A stretch of DNA of 64,000 nucleotides from Petrosia ficiformis (taxonomy: Eukaryota; Porifera; Demospongiae; Haplosclerida; Petrosiidae): assembly GCA_947044365.1 (NCBI GenBank), contig OX345646.1, positions 5,724,178 to 5,788,177 on the forward strand. Direction: 5' to 3'. Below the pieces are notes generated by a model. The model was not told the origin of the DNA. It saw only the letters and a program-made list of their open reading frames with translations, and made no database searches. Shown piece after piece: positions 1-13,400 of the stretch (the first letter of the stretch is position 1; each line of letters opens with the position of its first letter). The translations under genes and the position numbers were made by a program.

Positions 1-23
1 TAGACGTTCTAGGTAGTCCACAT

Positions 24-1578
24 ATGGAACAACAACCTTTAACTAAACGTAAAAGATGTGGTCCACCATTATTTCCTTCTACTCCTCCTTCTGCTGGCAA
101 GAAGAGATTAAAGAGAATGCTAGATATGGATGAACAACCTTGTTCACCTCCTGATTTTAAACGTAAAGTAGCTTCTCCTTTTCTTTCTGCAACCCCTGCA
201 ATACATACAGGTAAATATGGGCATTAAATGGAGTATATGTCTATATAAATTGTTCCCTCACAGATAAATTAGTTGCTAGTATTGAAGCTGAGTTGAAGCG
301 CCTACAGCGTCGAAGACTTTTTAATGAGTCACAATCGAGTCAGTTTTCACCTTCATCACCTCATCAATCTGGAAAGGATCAGCCATTATTTAACCTAAAA
401 CAGGTAATCACAGTCTGCCAGAGAATGGTTAAAGACAGAGAAGAACAAATTCGAGAAGAATACGACAAAGTTCTAACTGGTAAATTAGCAGGTAAGTACT
501 TTGTCAATACCCGAGGTGTTCCTCAGTGTCTCTATGGTTAAAGTATTTCTGAGGTTTCCATTTCGTGTGTCTTATTAGCCTCATACCCAGGCTCTTTAGA
601 ATGGTGGAGAAAGAGCCTGGATTCAACTGTTTGCATATGTGCAAAGTAACACGTGGTCACTAAAGGGTGTGTCAATTTGTAGTACACAATAACACAGATG
701 CTCCTGGTTTGGAATGGGATCAGGATATCCAAGGTAAACAGAGATCACTAGATAGAAACTAGCCATATTGATTATACTGCCTATTTCAGCTAAGCGAATA
801 GGAATTACAACAGTGTCATGGTCGCTTCGGAAATTTTGAGAATTAAAAAGTTAATTAGCACATGCGTGAACAGTTCAATCCAGACTCTTTTCTCTGCCAT
901 CTTAAAGAGCCTGGGCATGAGACTTAGTGTCATATCTGTGTATTATAGCCAGGAACTAGTAGTGAAGTGAATAATGCTTTGGTGGCTAATTCATGAAATG
1001 TGCCATGAAAACTGATTATTTAATTTCGTAATGATGTGGCTTTTGTGCTAATAGAGTACACATAGATGTGTGGAAGTAGGCTGATATGGCTGCACCCTTC
1101 AGTTGGAGGTGTAAGGGTGTGGTGGCAGCAACAGTCCTGCTAGAATTGTTTTATATAAGAGAAAGTGTTGAATTTGTGGAATGCTAAAATATTGAGGTGA
1201 AGAAAGACAACTGAGATATCCACCTGCTCTAGTGGTCAATGGAACATTCTGTAATACATTTAGCAATCAAAATAGTTTAGAATACCCACCGATCTAGTTT
1301 AGAAGTTGTGTAATAAAGTATTAGTTATAGGCAGAGCATTGAAGCTCATAGCTACTTGGAAATGGGGATTCCCTATAATTTAAGCCCAATGAGAGACGAT
1401 TATAATGTATTATACTTGGTTATCTTTTGCATATAGAACAATATGATGCATTTGTCAAGTTCAGTCACGACCAAGTAGAGAGAAGACTAGCTGAATCAGC
1501 ATTCAGTTGTGAGTTACATGGTTGAGTCAGTAATAGCATATTATATCACTTCCTATCTGTTCTGTAGATGTATCATGA
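24..1578 (+). CDS. AKIRIN: Akirin, nuclear transcription/proteasome-import cofactor
   Basis: Four coding exons: 24-210, 264-491, 1437-1508, 1568-1578 (165 aa). Phases close: G|AT, G|AA, T|AT. The N-terminus carries a basic nuclear signal (TKRKRCGPPLFPS) as in animal akirins. Exon 2 has the family core QPLFNLKQVITVCQRM followed by REEQIREEYDKVLTGKLA. Exon 3 continues EQYDAFVKFSHDQVERR, matching the conserved C-terminal helix. Reading through exon 3 would stop at 1523-1525 with a non-akirin tail, but a good GTGAGT donor at 1509 joined to an acceptor at 1567 restores the invariant ending SYVS. Akirins are small nuclear proteins that link transcription factors to chromatin remodellers; vertebrate AKIRIN2 also brings proteasomes into the nucleus through its C-terminal YVS. 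The promoter lies left of the window. The 53-bp first intron has a MITE-like end (about 219-232) and intron 2 carries an inverted-repeat element. Confidence 0.93.
575..927. mobile_element. MITE-like element in akirin intron 2
   Basis: The ends are inverted copies of each other: the left end reads TAGCCTCATACCCAGGCTCT and the reverse complement of the right end reads TAAGTCTCATGCCCAGGCTC, continuing CTTTA at both ends. There is a second, shorter internal copy of the AAGAGCCTGG motif near 617. About 350 bp, no ORF. The end motif resembles the AGTCTCATTCCCAGACT hairpins at 60641-60870. No clear target-site duplication was identified. Confidence 0.6.
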
Positions 1579-1882
1579 TTAATGGATGACTACCACACTG
1601 GGTTACACTCTTCTTGTTAGAACGATGGCACTACTACAACAAAAATCTTTATCTTGTATACGTTGCTGTAATAACAACGTATACAAGATAGAGAATGTTA
1701 TATTATATATAATTTATTATGAATCACTGACTCAATTTGATGTGCAAAAACCTTTTATTGTACTATGAACTCATTATTAAACTAGTTATTAGAGGAAATA
1801 AACTATAATTATAGTTAATTAATTATTCTGCAAGTGTTATAAAAAAGGAACACTCCTTCATATTTCGTTCATTGTGCAAACT
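1579..1882. other. Akirin 3'UTR and intergenic gap to next gene
   Basis: AT-rich spacer of 304 bp. It must hold the akirin 3'UTR and polyadenylation site and the promoter of the downstream p190-like gene, both on the same strand. The notable structure is a perfect 16-bp-arm hairpin (1650-1690, separate entry). AATAAA occurs at about 1797-1802. No gene-like coding was seen. Confidence 0.6.
1650..1690 (+). other. Perfect hairpin in akirin 3'UTR
   Basis: Arms TATCTTGTATACGTTG (1650-1665) and CAACGTATACAAGATA (1675-1690) are perfectly complementary around a 9-nt loop (CTGTAATAA). It starts 72 nt after the akirin stop, so it is probably transcribed as part of the 3'UTR. Function is unknown; it could be an RNA stability element or a very short inverted-repeat insertion. 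Confidence 0.75.
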
Positions 1883-4800
1883 ATGGAAGATTTCACTTGT
1901 TTGGTGAGTGTGGTAGGGTATAGTGCTCATGTTGAGGTATTTCGCAGCAGCACTAATGGTGTAGGCAAATCTTGTCTCTGTTGTCGGTTTATTCATCCGG
2001 GGGTGGACGATTTTGTACCCGATCACCCGTCTCTTCTTGCACTCCATGAATTCGAGAGTGGTGTAGTTTGCACCGATTCGTTTCTCTATTGGGGTCCAAA
2101 AGAACTTGAATTTCCAAATGGTTTGAAAGGCAAAGGTGCAAAAGTGAAATTTGAGGTGTTGGAACACACATTGTTCTACCAAGATGAGACTTCACACGTT
2201 TTCAAGCGTTACAAGAGCTTGGCCTATCCTGAGAACTATGCTAAACAGCTTTTGAAACCTCCTCATTCATCTCGTAAAATCAGTTACTATTCCAGGGATA
2301 CAATTGGATTCCCAGAACGTTACAAGTGCCTGCCATACCCAACAAATGTAGATCGCATACCGAGAGGTTTCATTGTAGTTGTCGATGTATCAAGGTATGG
2401 GCAGAAATTTGAAGAGCAACTAACTGCAATCGAATCTATCGTTTACAAGATACGAAATGCAACACTTGTAATTGCAGCGACCAAACGAGACCAAGGCAGT
2501 CCAGATTCACTGAGACGATTAACAGAATGGGCTAATAAGCACCGAATTACTGTCGTTGAGACATCTGCAAAGGAAAACATCAACATCGAATCAGTATTTC
2601 GATTGATTGCTTCGAAAGTTTTAAAGAAAGCAAAAATCAGTCAAGAATGTGTGGACTACTCCACTGCAACAGGGATGTTATTATACTATACAACTAACGT
2701 CAAAAAACAATTCAAATCCTATCTAAACAAACAAGTTGGCACATCCAATGTTCCTCTTGCTAAAATAGAGAAGGCAACTGAATATTTAAAAGCAGTCGAA
2801 GTCTTTGGGAAATTTGGAGCAGATGAAATCTTTGCTCGATATTTACTGGAAGTCAGGGATAGAGAAGTGAGACAGTATGTCGGTGTGAGTGAAAATCCGG
2901 ACATGAGAATGGAAATGCTTGAGCAGTTTGTTGATGATGAATTAATGGTGGATCTCGCTGCTCACAAAAGAGTTCTTAGATCGTAAGTTTAGAGTAATTC
3001 TGTTTGTTTGTGTGAAAAGATACACCTAGCTGTGACAATATGAAGGGGCCCAAGACATGGTGCAAATATTGCATTTAAAAATATACCCCATTATGAAATG
3101 TTAACCTGGATAGAATTAGGTCTTGATGATTACACCTCATGTCAGTAAACATCTTATAGTATACTACTAAATAGTATAATACTGTAATATGATTGATAAT
3201 ACTATTCTATTAGCTAAGAGGTTGTGAGAATGATTCCGTTGATGTTGATAACCTTATAGTGTACTACTAAAGTGTACTACTAACTAGTATAAGAATGTAT
3301 GTATTGTATTCTATTAGATAAGAGGTCAAAACAGTTATTTCCCTGTGTTTACTTAGTAAAATGTTTATCATTAAGTTTGTGTACTTTTGGAGATGATATT
3401 CATTATTTTGTTAGGTCACCATTCCAGGGTGGGAAAGTGTTTTGAAACTAATATGAATCTTATCATAATGATAAAAATGATAATTGAAGTTGTAATTATA
3501 TCTGTTCTGATCATGTTCCCCATATATTTTGAAGGCCAAGTTGGTTCAACAATGGTTAGTGTGTGCACCATTGGGAATACATCTTGAGGCAATTAACGAA
3601 GAGTTAATGCTGTTAGTGACAATATAATCATAATTAACTGCACCTTCTGGCTCAAAGAAAGAACTGTGCAGTGCCAAATAAGAAGCTCTTTGGGCCAATG
3701 GTGCACCATATGAGCTTATCAAAAATACTGTTTCCCTCTTGGTTGTACGTAATACAGTCTCTAATGACAAATGATTTATGATTTGGTTAACAATTGCAAT
3801 TGCCTAATGAGAATTAAATACTGTGTAATTTCAGGTTTGGGACTTTCTGCAACACAGTATATTTTAGATGTGATGTTTATTATTGTTAAACGTTGTTATT
3901 CCTTGGTGAATTTACTCATAGCATTACCGTTTTCATATAATTATCATTCCCATTCCATTTTTTGTATGTTATTATTGAGTTATCATAATTATACAATTAA
4001 TCTTATGGCATTAAACTACATGTATATCCTGTATTACATACAAATTATTGAGTTACAGTATAATTATGTATTAACCTTATGACATTAAACTATACATATA
4101 TGTTATTGAGTTACAGTATAATCATGTATTAACCTTATGATATTAAACATACACTATAGTATATATGTGATATTGATTTACAGTATAATCATGTATTAAC
4201 CTTATGATATTAAACTATACACTATAGTACATATAAGTTATTGAGTTACAGTATAATCATGTATTAACCTTATGATATTAAACTATACACTATAGTACAT
4301 ATAAGTTATTGAGTTACAGTATAATCATGTATTAACCTTATGATATTAAACTATACACTATAGTACATATAAGTTATTGAGTTACAGTATAATCATGTAT
4401 TAACCTTATGACATTAAACTATACACTAATAAAATCATCGTATTATAAAACATTGTAGCTATACTTTTTTTATTTACAGTGTTTATTACAAACCTTCCGT
4501 TTTAATAGTAAATAAAAATCTACATATTCTCGGAAGCACAACGTATTACACACTTGCTTGCCTCTAGCATAAACTATATACCACTTAGTAACTATATGTA
4601 TATATATATATCAATCTAGTCAATATGGATATACAGACACAATAATAAACAGCTCTAGTTATGATAAACTCTTTGAACACATGTGTTGTTTTAATACATA
4701 GCTAAATGCGAACAGTATTAAAACTCATTTGACAAGTAATTAGATTTAGAATATAACGGTTTCTTAGTTGTGATCAAAGAGATGATGTGGGTGGCAATGA

Positions 4801-6517
4801 ATTAGTTACTACTCAGTAGTATGATGGGAATGTATATAACAGCCTTAACAGGTATACTATCTGCTGTGTTAGGTGGTTAATGTGGAAGACTTGTGAGTAG
4901 AGCTAAGTATTATAAACCTCAGAACACTGCTGGTACCAAATTGAATTTTTGGTTACACATAAAAGGTTGCAAATTACAAGTGTTAAAAAAGGTTGATTAT
5001 TGGTGTTGAATTTTAAAGGTCATTGGTATTTACCAAGACTTGTGAAAAATATTCATAACTTTAGTTTGGAATGACCAACAATCTTTTTACTTGCACCATT
5101 TTCATATAATTATCCTTCCAGTTCTTTTTTGTGTATGTCAAATTTCAATCCATTGCTTCATTATTGAGTTATAGTATACTCATGTATTAACCTTATGATA
5201 TTAAACTATACACTATAGTATATATAAGTTATTGAGTTACAGTATAATCATGTATTAACCTTATGATATTAAACTATACACTATAGTACATATAAGTTAT
5301 TGAGTTACAGTATAATCATGTATTAACCTTATGATATTAAACTATACACTATAGTACATATAAGTTATTGAGTAACAGTATAATCATGTATTAACCTTAT
5401 GACATTAAGCTATACACTATATTACATATAAAGTCGTCATACTCAAATTTTAAGGTCATCAAAGGCTTGTTTGCATCAAATGAGAGCTGTATTTAGCTGT
5501 TAAGAATGTATGTTAGACATATTTTTGTTACTCATTAGTTCACTAGGTATTAACAGATGTAGTAAGTAGATCAGTAGATAAGATTCTAATAATACTACTT
5601 AAACTAAAGAAGATGTATTGATAAACCCAGGAATATTCAATTATACACATGTAGTTCCAATCACTAAGAGAGTGGGGAGATCCCATTGATACTATAGACA
5701 TCTGTCTTTGGATACATATTTTACTACACAATTTCCTTTTGATAGTATAAATTATTAATTTACACCACCTACTTTCATGATACAAAGTTCACTTCAATAT
5801 GGATATTCTGTAATGTTCAACTTTCTTATTCCTGTATGATTACATTCTATCTGTTAATCTTTTATTGAGTTTTAACTTTCCATCAATCTATTTATCAAGT
5901 CCATATATTTATTCTTTCATTCATCTTACCTACCCATCTGTTCATCCATCCATTCCTTCCTCATCTACATCCAGCAATTTATTGTTCCATTCATTCATCT
6001 GTCTATCCATCCATCCATCTATCTATCTATCCTTTTCCACCCACCCACCATTATAATAGTAAGAGTGATAATGTTTATATTTATTATAGCTTTTTCCATA
6101 TATGGTAATATTATGCTCATCACTGTTTCTGTAAATCTAGGCTGTCTATCTATTGACAGCAGATATCATTGTTTATTCGTAGGTATGATTATATAATGCG
6201 CCTACTACCAAACAAACATGTTGTGTATATCCCTACACTAGTGTTGTTTAAGTATGACAATAATGACCACTTTTAGTTGTAGTGATAGTACGACTAGATT
6301 ATTACGATCTTAGTTATAGTTTAATTAAAAACGTTTTACTAAAAAGGGTTTAGTTTAAGTTAACTAACTAAAAGTGTCCATTATTGGCCAACTTTCATTT
6401 TAGTTAGTTATAGATATTATATACAGTAGACTTGTAATTTAGTTATAGTTTAGTTAACTGAAAGACATAATACCTTACTAAAAGAGGTTTTAGTTATAGT
6501 ATTTAACTAAAACAGCA

Positions 6518-6599
<82 letters not shown>

Positions 6600-9500
6600 C
6601 TAGACAGCTAGACTAATCAAAAATGAACACTGATAATTTATGAATATTATTTCCTTTTTGTAAAATACCACAGTTAACAAAAGGTCTATGATTATTTCCT
6701 TATTTCCTTCCTGCCCTGCCAGGCAGGCTGCTTGCCTCATTGTACAATTGTATACTTACCATATATGACAGCTGGTTAATTGCTGCCAGTGTCATGCCTA
6801 ATCTATCTTTACTATTTGCTGGGTACAATTGATCATGCATAATAGATTTAGCAAAATAAGAAAACTCTATTTCCTTTCATTATACCTGCAGAGACATAAG
6901 CTTTATCAATAATGTATTTGTAATTTATAACAAAATGTTTTGGCCCAAGGGCCTTGTCTTTCAGTTGATAAATTAAACAATGTACAGCCAGGGTCATATT
7001 CAATATACCTTTCCGCCTTACTTGATTGGTAGTTAATGTTAATAAGAGGAAATTCTTTGTCCCCTTCCCCAATCTTGCCATAGCTTATACTAGCCTGTGA
7101 CTGCTACATGCAGACACTTTCCAATTTATAATAATTATAATAATTATAATAATTATTTTATACTCTGTGTCTGTTTTACATTACATGTAGGATGATCAAC
7201 CACCTTGTCTCACCTGAGGATATGTATATCAATGAGAAATCTCCAAAACACATACTCTTACCTGCCACGTCTATACCCCAGTCAGTCTCCCTCCCGCAGA
7301 TTTCTCCACGCCTCCCGCTTGAGGGTTTACCTGGTAGCAAAAGTTCCTCATCATCTCCAGCTGTTAAACGTATTGAAAAATCCACTAATACATCTGCTAT
7401 ATTACCTAACATTTATCCACCCTCACCTGTGCTATTATCCAGTAGTAAAAGTCCCTTCCCATCTCCAGTTACGAAACATACTGTAGATAAACCACACATG
7501 ACTACATTTGATTCCTTCCCTGAAATTCATCTTCCTTTATTCTCCTCACCTACAATAATACGCACTAACAACAACCACTCATCATCTCTGAATGTGAAAC
7601 AAGTAGAGAAACTACATACAGATACTATGGTAACCAATGATGTTGATGGCATAGAGGAAGAAAGCATTTCTACCAAACAGTCGGTATTTTCACAAATGGA
7701 TACGCAGAAGGGGAAAAGGGGTAGTCCACCTGATCCACAGGTCTCTCTGGACTTTGAAGAAGTATATGACACATCAGTTGTATCCAATATACCACCTGTA
7801 TCGGCTGTTCGTGTCCTTAATGGCAAAGATGAAGAAGCTAAGACCAAGCCAGAAACAGTAACTGTAGATGACTCACAATCGCAGATAAAGCAACGAGCAA
7901 AGATACTACATGGTCAGTTATTATCACTGAAGACACCACGATATAGTTTACCAGAGCATCAAAATGTTAGTGGAACTAAACAAATGTATACAGAATCAAC
8001 AAGCAGTGAAAACCAAATGAATAGAGGAGAACAAAATGTACCTCAACTAGATGATAGAAATAAAGTTTGTCGAAGTAACCCACCTCCTCCTCCTCCTCCC
8101 CCTCCCATCAGCTCAAAACCCAAGAAAACAATAACTAAAACAAAACTAAGTATTACTGAAGTGTCTAATCAAAGTCATCTCTCTCCTACTTCACCTCAAT
8201 CACAACAAAGAAGAAAGCCACCTGTTCCATTGAAGCCAAAGTATGAGAAATGGAAATTACAGAAACTTGAGAAACCATCGATTGATGACTCTACGTCTAG
8301 AGGCATCTCTAGTATTGACACAAGTGAGGTTTCACCCAGTGTTCCGAAACCCAAGCCTACCGGTGAGGTTTCACCAAAACCTAAACCTACCAGTGAGGTT
8401 TCACCCAACAATCTACTTTCCATTGAAGATTCAATCAGTGTTCCAAGGGTGAAGCCTGTTGGGGACATTGCTAATACCAACGTGATCCAAAACTTGGCCA
8501 GACACATGAAACCTGATGGTATCACCGAGCGTGATGATATCCAGTCAGAGAAAGGAGCAGTTGGTTCGCTTTCCAGGCTTCGTAAAAATTATGAACAAAA
8601 TGAGTTGATAGGAGGTGTGAAGAGTGTGTCATTGAATTCTGCTAATGTTCCTCCACCTTTTAGTTTTCAAAACACTGGAGATTCCAACAGCTTAGACCAG
8701 TCAAGTAACTCTAGACTGGAAGCATTGAGAAAGAAAATACGAGACCGAAAACTGCAGAGTGTTGATCTTCCACCACCATCCTATACTCCTCCTCCTCCTC
8801 CTCCACTTCCTCCTCTTTTTCCCTCAACAGTAAACAGTGGTGCACAAGTTCCATTATTATCTGTATCAAAACCGATATCTCCAGAATTGACTCCATTTTC
8901 CCCTCCAAATATATCAATACACACTCCATCTCATCCTCCACAAAGTGGATCTGATCGTGACAGTAGTAGTAGTCCTCCACCACCAATTCCATTTCGATCA
9001 GCTGCTGTAGATGAACTGTTTAGCCCTCCATCATCTGTTAAAAGCTCTCCTAGTCACTCCAACTCTTCACAAGAGAGTCCAATAAAAAGTCCATCAATAA
9101 CTACTTATCTTTCATCGCCAAAGAAACAGAAAAGTTCAAGAAAAGACTATTTTATGATGTTTAAAAGGAAGACGAGTACTGATGAGAATAAAACTAAAAA
9201 AGACAGGAAAGCCAAGCCTACTTACAACTTTGTGAATATGAGAAGGCGACCTTTGCCTCCAGAACCTGGTGCCAACGAACCAATAGATCATGACGAGGAT
9301 GATTATGAAATTGTAGAAGAATCTCTGAAAATCCAGAACCGTCCACCTCACCCACTCCCTTCATCGGTATCATTTCCGTATAATGAGAACTATCCTTTCT
9401 CTGGACCATTTAATCCAAGTGGACATATGAGACTTTCACCATCTTCTATGCACAGTCTCCCTCGGCAGCGTACTACTCCTATGGGATTTGGGATGTCTCC

Positions 9501-10269
9501 TGAACGAATACAACCTATTTCAAGACATCAAATACCACCAAATAGACATCAAATACCACCAAATAGACCACAGAGGAGTCATTCTGTTCATTATCACAGT
9601 AATTACATCGAAGATACAACTGATGACCAGGGATATGAGAGAACAGAAGATTGGGAAATTTCACGTCCATCTTACAACAATCGCTATCATGATTTAGAAT
9701 ACGACTACCCAGATCTAAGAAGAGGCATACTGAAATTACTGCCCAGGAAAAATCAGCACCTACCTCCACGAAATATTCCTGTGCAACGACAATTTAAATC
9801 TCCACCCCCTCCAATACCAGATGAGGTGGATGAATACGTGAATATGTCTAGTAATATTCCTGAATGTGATTACGAAAATGCCGAGGCTATAATTCAATCA
9901 TCGAAAGATACCCTACTAAATCGGTTACATCGACATGGATCGATGGATGATATATATTACAATTTACGATACCGACAAGATATTCCTCTTGAATGTTCCC
10001 GATCTTCATCTGGTGATGTTGTATCCCCGGTGGACCAAAAGCCAGCTTTACCTTTGAAACAGAGACACAAAAGTTTTTCGGAAGCAGACACTTCAACAAA
10101 ACCCATACCTCCTGATGAAACTGATCACGAGACTGGTCAGAAATTTCAAAGTCCAGAACGTAGCTTAGAGAAAATAGTTCCCAAATTGAAGCCTAAATTA
10201 CCACCTCGGAGCATACCTCGACCAAACTGGACACCACAGAGTTATCCTGGATATTTGGATGTTATTTAA
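1883..10269 (+). CDS. p190RhoGAP-like GTPase/FF protein with proline-rich tail, no GAP domain (copy A)
   Basis: Two coding exons, 1883-2982 and 7191-10269, joined TC|G across a 4.2-kb intron (1392 aa). The upstream in-frame GTG at 1874 was rejected in favour of the first ATG. Residues 1-250 match the N-terminal GTPase of ARHGAP5/ARHGAP35: a long loop before NGVGKSCLCCRF (P-loop 26-30), DSFLYWG, TKRD as the G4 motif (200-203) and ETSAK as G5 (226-230). A segment like the first FF domain follows (about 255-345). Exon 2 is low-complexity and disordered: a nine-proline run (8080-8108), RRKPPVPLKPK and other class II SH3 motifs, short repeats (SEVSPxPKPKPT; RHQIPPN), and tyrosine motifs such as DEYVNM (near 9831), which fits both GRB2 (YxN) and PI3K (YxxM) docking. 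No RhoGAP domain is encoded before the stop. An AATAAA lies at about 10340. Inferred role: signalling scaffold around a p190-type nucleotide-binding module. Confidence 0.87.
3519..3735. mobile_element. MITE family B relic (CAGAGTTTTTGATA ends), copy 1
   Basis: The body is near identical to the fuller copy at 44429-44652, with shared segments such as AATGGTTAGTGTGTGCACCA, GAGTTAATGCTGTTAGTGAC and CCATATGAGCTTATCAAAAA. The left terminal repeat is degraded. Non-coding. Confidence 0.75.
3926..4430 (+). repeat. 68-bp satellite array with conserved left flank, copy 1
   Basis: About six units of a 68-bp repeat whose core reads GTTATTGAGTTACAGTATAA, then TCATGTATTAACCTTATGAT, then ATTAAACTATACACTATAGT. 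The array is preceded by a flank (TTTTCATATAATTATCATTCC onward) also found at other arrays, which marks a larger mobile unit rather than a simple local expansion. Confidence 0.85.
5075..5433 (+). repeat. 68-bp satellite array with conserved left flank, copy 2
   Basis: About four units of the same 68-bp repeat. The unique-sequence flank (CAACAATCTTTTTAC, then TTTTCATATAATTATCCTTC, then GTCAAATTTCAATCCATTGC) is nearly the same as at 32505-32600 and, inverted, at 30312-30400. Confidence 0.85.
6239..6518. mobile_element. MITE family A (TAGTGTTGTTTTA ends), copy 1
   Basis: The left end is TAGTGTTGTTTA and the right end TAAAACAGCACCA. The interior is rich in TTTAGTTAACTAAA-type self-complementary motifs. 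The right end runs directly into a (CA)n tract. Non-coding. Confidence 0.75.
6516..6598. repeat. (CA)n microsatellite
   Basis: An uninterrupted CA dinucleotide run of about 80 bp that begins at the right terminus of the adjacent MITE. Confidence 0.95.
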
Positions 10270-10467
10270 TTAAGTAAATATGTTCTTGTATGCATATGTG
10301 TGCCCTTTAATTTATCATTGCTATTGTATAAATTATTTTTAAATAAAATGTTATCAAGTTTGCACAGCTTAAATTACATTTTTATAATGGTTTCGACAGG
10401 AAGTGTATAGGTATCAGAACAACCACATGCGGCACTTTCCATCTATATGCATTCCTGCTAACACTTC

Positions 10468-13400
10468 ATGGCTCTGAAAGTGCACAGAGTTGTAGTTGTC
10501 GGTTGTCCTCGATGTGTATTAACGAGCAGCGGAGAAGGAGTCGGTAAATCGTGTTTCTGTAACCGATTTGTTCGGCCTGATACATTCAGTCTTCAACATA
10601 ACTCACAACTGAATGAAGAAACGTGGAAAGACAATCCGATTTACAATGGCGACCATTTCTTGTACTGGGGAGCAGCTACTAAAAGACAGCCAGATGGAAC
10701 CAAGACTCGTTTCCAAGTTGTCGAACAAACCGAGTTTTACAAAATTGATGACAGAAATACAATGCAGTCTTTCCATTCAGAATGTGGGTACACTACAAGA
10801 GCATGTTCGACTCATTTTATCTCCAGAGGGAAGGTAGCATACAAACTGCATGAAGAAGAAGAATATGCTATTCCAAGCTCTCTACGTTCCAATCCATTAC
10901 GGTCTAGAGCAACACAATTGTTTCCCAATAATGAATTTAGTGAAGGGAAAGGAGTTAGTGGGTTTATATGTCTCTTTGATCCTACATTGCAAGGACATGA
11001 TATTAAAATACAAGTCGATTTCCTCACAAAGCTAATTAAAGAGCTATTGAAAACAAAACGGAAAGTTGTTCTCGCTTGTACCAAATGCGATCAAGTATCA
11101 AAAGGAAGAATTCAACTCGCTGCAAATCTAGCTGCAAGCATCAACCCCAAGAAACCAGTACCCTTCATTGAAACCTCGGCTAAAGAAGCTGTCAATGTTG
11201 ACGAAGCATTTTATTACATTGTCGGAAGTCACAAAAAGAGAATACTTTCAAAATCTGTTAAGCACTCACCTATTCTACTTGGTTCTTCGTACGAAGCTGT
11301 CCTCAAATCCAGAGGGAAGGATGAAACATATGCTGTTTTAACGTTTAATAGACTAATAAAAGAGAAAGTAAATACTTTTTCTAGTGAGTGGAGTGACGTA
11401 TGGCCATACCTACAAATGGATAGCTCATGTCAACAAGCAGTAGAGGTAATGGGGATTGAACAAGCAAAGAAGATTTTCTGTCAACGACTGATGGAGATTA
11501 AGGTGCAAGAAATGAGAGGTAAGTATGGAGAAAGACACAAGATGAAACAAGACGATTCTCGTGGTTTCCAGAGTAAACTTTTAGAAGCATTTAGTGCTCA
11601 TCCAGACTTAACGTAAGTACATGAATATGCTATAATTTAATACTGTTAATGTACTATAGTGTATAGTTTAATGTCATAAGGTTAATACTGTCAATAGCCG
11701 CTCATAAACATTAATGATAGAGGAAGAATTATGGTATATGAGAAATGACTGTTAATCATTCCTAAGTAATTTATATATGTACATATTTGTGACGTCAAGT
11801 GGGACCATCATGTAGTGATTATAAAAATAAAAGGGTAATGTTTAAAGTCAGTTAGCTAATTAGTGTTTGCCAATTTCCATGTTGAGTTAACTATAGTTAG
11901 TTTAGGATGTTTAAGTAACGCATTACTAAGAAACATAATTAAGACTAACTTGCTTGTGTGCTGACATCCTCTCAACATTCTCATCGTAATAATACTCCTC
12001 CAAAATATTTTGGTGGGTGATACAAGTCATTGATATCATAACTTACTTCACTTTCAGCAGTGTTTGTTTACTCATGCATTGTGACTCACACCTGTCTATA
12101 GTATGTCAGTCTTGTGTCAAGTGTATTTCACAAAGAAAGGGTTAATAATTATTTTATTAGTCTTATATTGAAACCACAGATATTCATAATTTTGAAATTT
12201 TTTAGAAATTGTATTGAAATTGGCCAACAAAAGATTAAAATTTTTAGGTGGTTTTGTTTGTATATCAATATATTTAGTGGATTCTATTGTAATAGAACAA
12301 TTTTAAAAATGCAGTTTAGTTGAGTGTAAATTAAGTAATAAAAATTCTATGAACTCGCAATTAATATTTCATATTTCGCAATATAAACAGGCTGAGATAG
12401 GGAGAAACAGAGACAGAGAGAAAGATCGGCAGAGAGAGAGAAAGAGACAGAGAGAGGATAGCTCCAAGGGCACTCACTTCCCATAATGCTGATACCTCTA
12501 CCAAGATGGTTCCTTCCTGTACTATATAAGCTATTGTTTACACTTTCCACCAGCTGTTTATGTATATATAGTGTTCCTGTATTACATCATCAGGTAGCTT
12601 AATTAGGTAGCATTTACCTTGTTTTCAGAGAACGTATACGATATATAATTATGATGCTAGACATAAAGCCTGCTGATTAATGTACCTAAACTAACCACTA
12701 ATATATTAATTGTCCATATCATGACACCATCCACACAAGGAGCTTTGGTAAACTTTCCATGATTAGTAACTGATAATTTAGTATTTATTGTATTGGTTCT
12801 CATTAACAGACATGCTGTGAAAATATATATGTGTAAGAATGACCATTTTTGCTACATACATAGCTATACAAAGCATTTTTGAACAAGACTTTGATGGAGT
12901 TATAGCTAGTGTCTCCATTTTTATAGCTTCATAATTATACTAAATCCTGAGGGAAACATACACACACTTAAAGAAAAGATTTTCACTATTATTTAACAAT
13001 ATTATGCTATGAGTTGTATATGGATCCTACACTTCACTTTCAAGTGGTTTTTGGTAATAATGAAGCCATATTTAATCATATTACAGGTGCTCCTACAGTC
13101 AAAACTGTACTAACCACTTTTATCATTAAGTGGATATTACACTTATATCGTATGTATGTATGTATGTATGTATGTATGTATGTATGTATGTATGTATGCA
13201 TGCATGTATGTATGTATATATGTATGTATGTATGTTATCTTGAATTTGCTTGGTTTCTCAAACTTTGTAGTAATTAACTAAGGTAATATTAAGCAATGTT
13301 TTATTTTTAAATAACTAACTTGAAATGCCCACTATTAGGCCAGTTGATCTGTAATTTAGTTCTGGTTTTATTGACTAAATGTCATAATGCCTTACTAAAA

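Larger units (their letters stand above)
2983..7190 (+). other. Long intron of p190-like gene A, repeat-filled
   Basis: A 4.2-kb intron (GTAAGT donor at 2983, TACATGTAG acceptor ending 7190) with no convincing coding exon. It holds a CAGAGTTTTTGATA-family MITE relic (3519-3735), two 68-bp satellite arrays (3926-4430, 5075-5433), an imperfect ATCC/ATCT tract (about 5880-6050), a TAGTGTTGTTTTA-family MITE (6239-6518) and a (CA)n tract (6516-6598). The rest is unremarkable AT-rich sequence. Confidence 0.8.

Noticed and set aside
1509..1525. Akirin ending by read-through of exon 3 (CELHG tail)
   Set aside because: The alternative splice restores the universally conserved SYVS end with good splice sites and correct phase.
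1874..1882. GTG at 1874 as start of p190-like gene A
   Set aside because: Eukaryotic initiation favours the ATG at 1883, and the conserved domain begins just after it.
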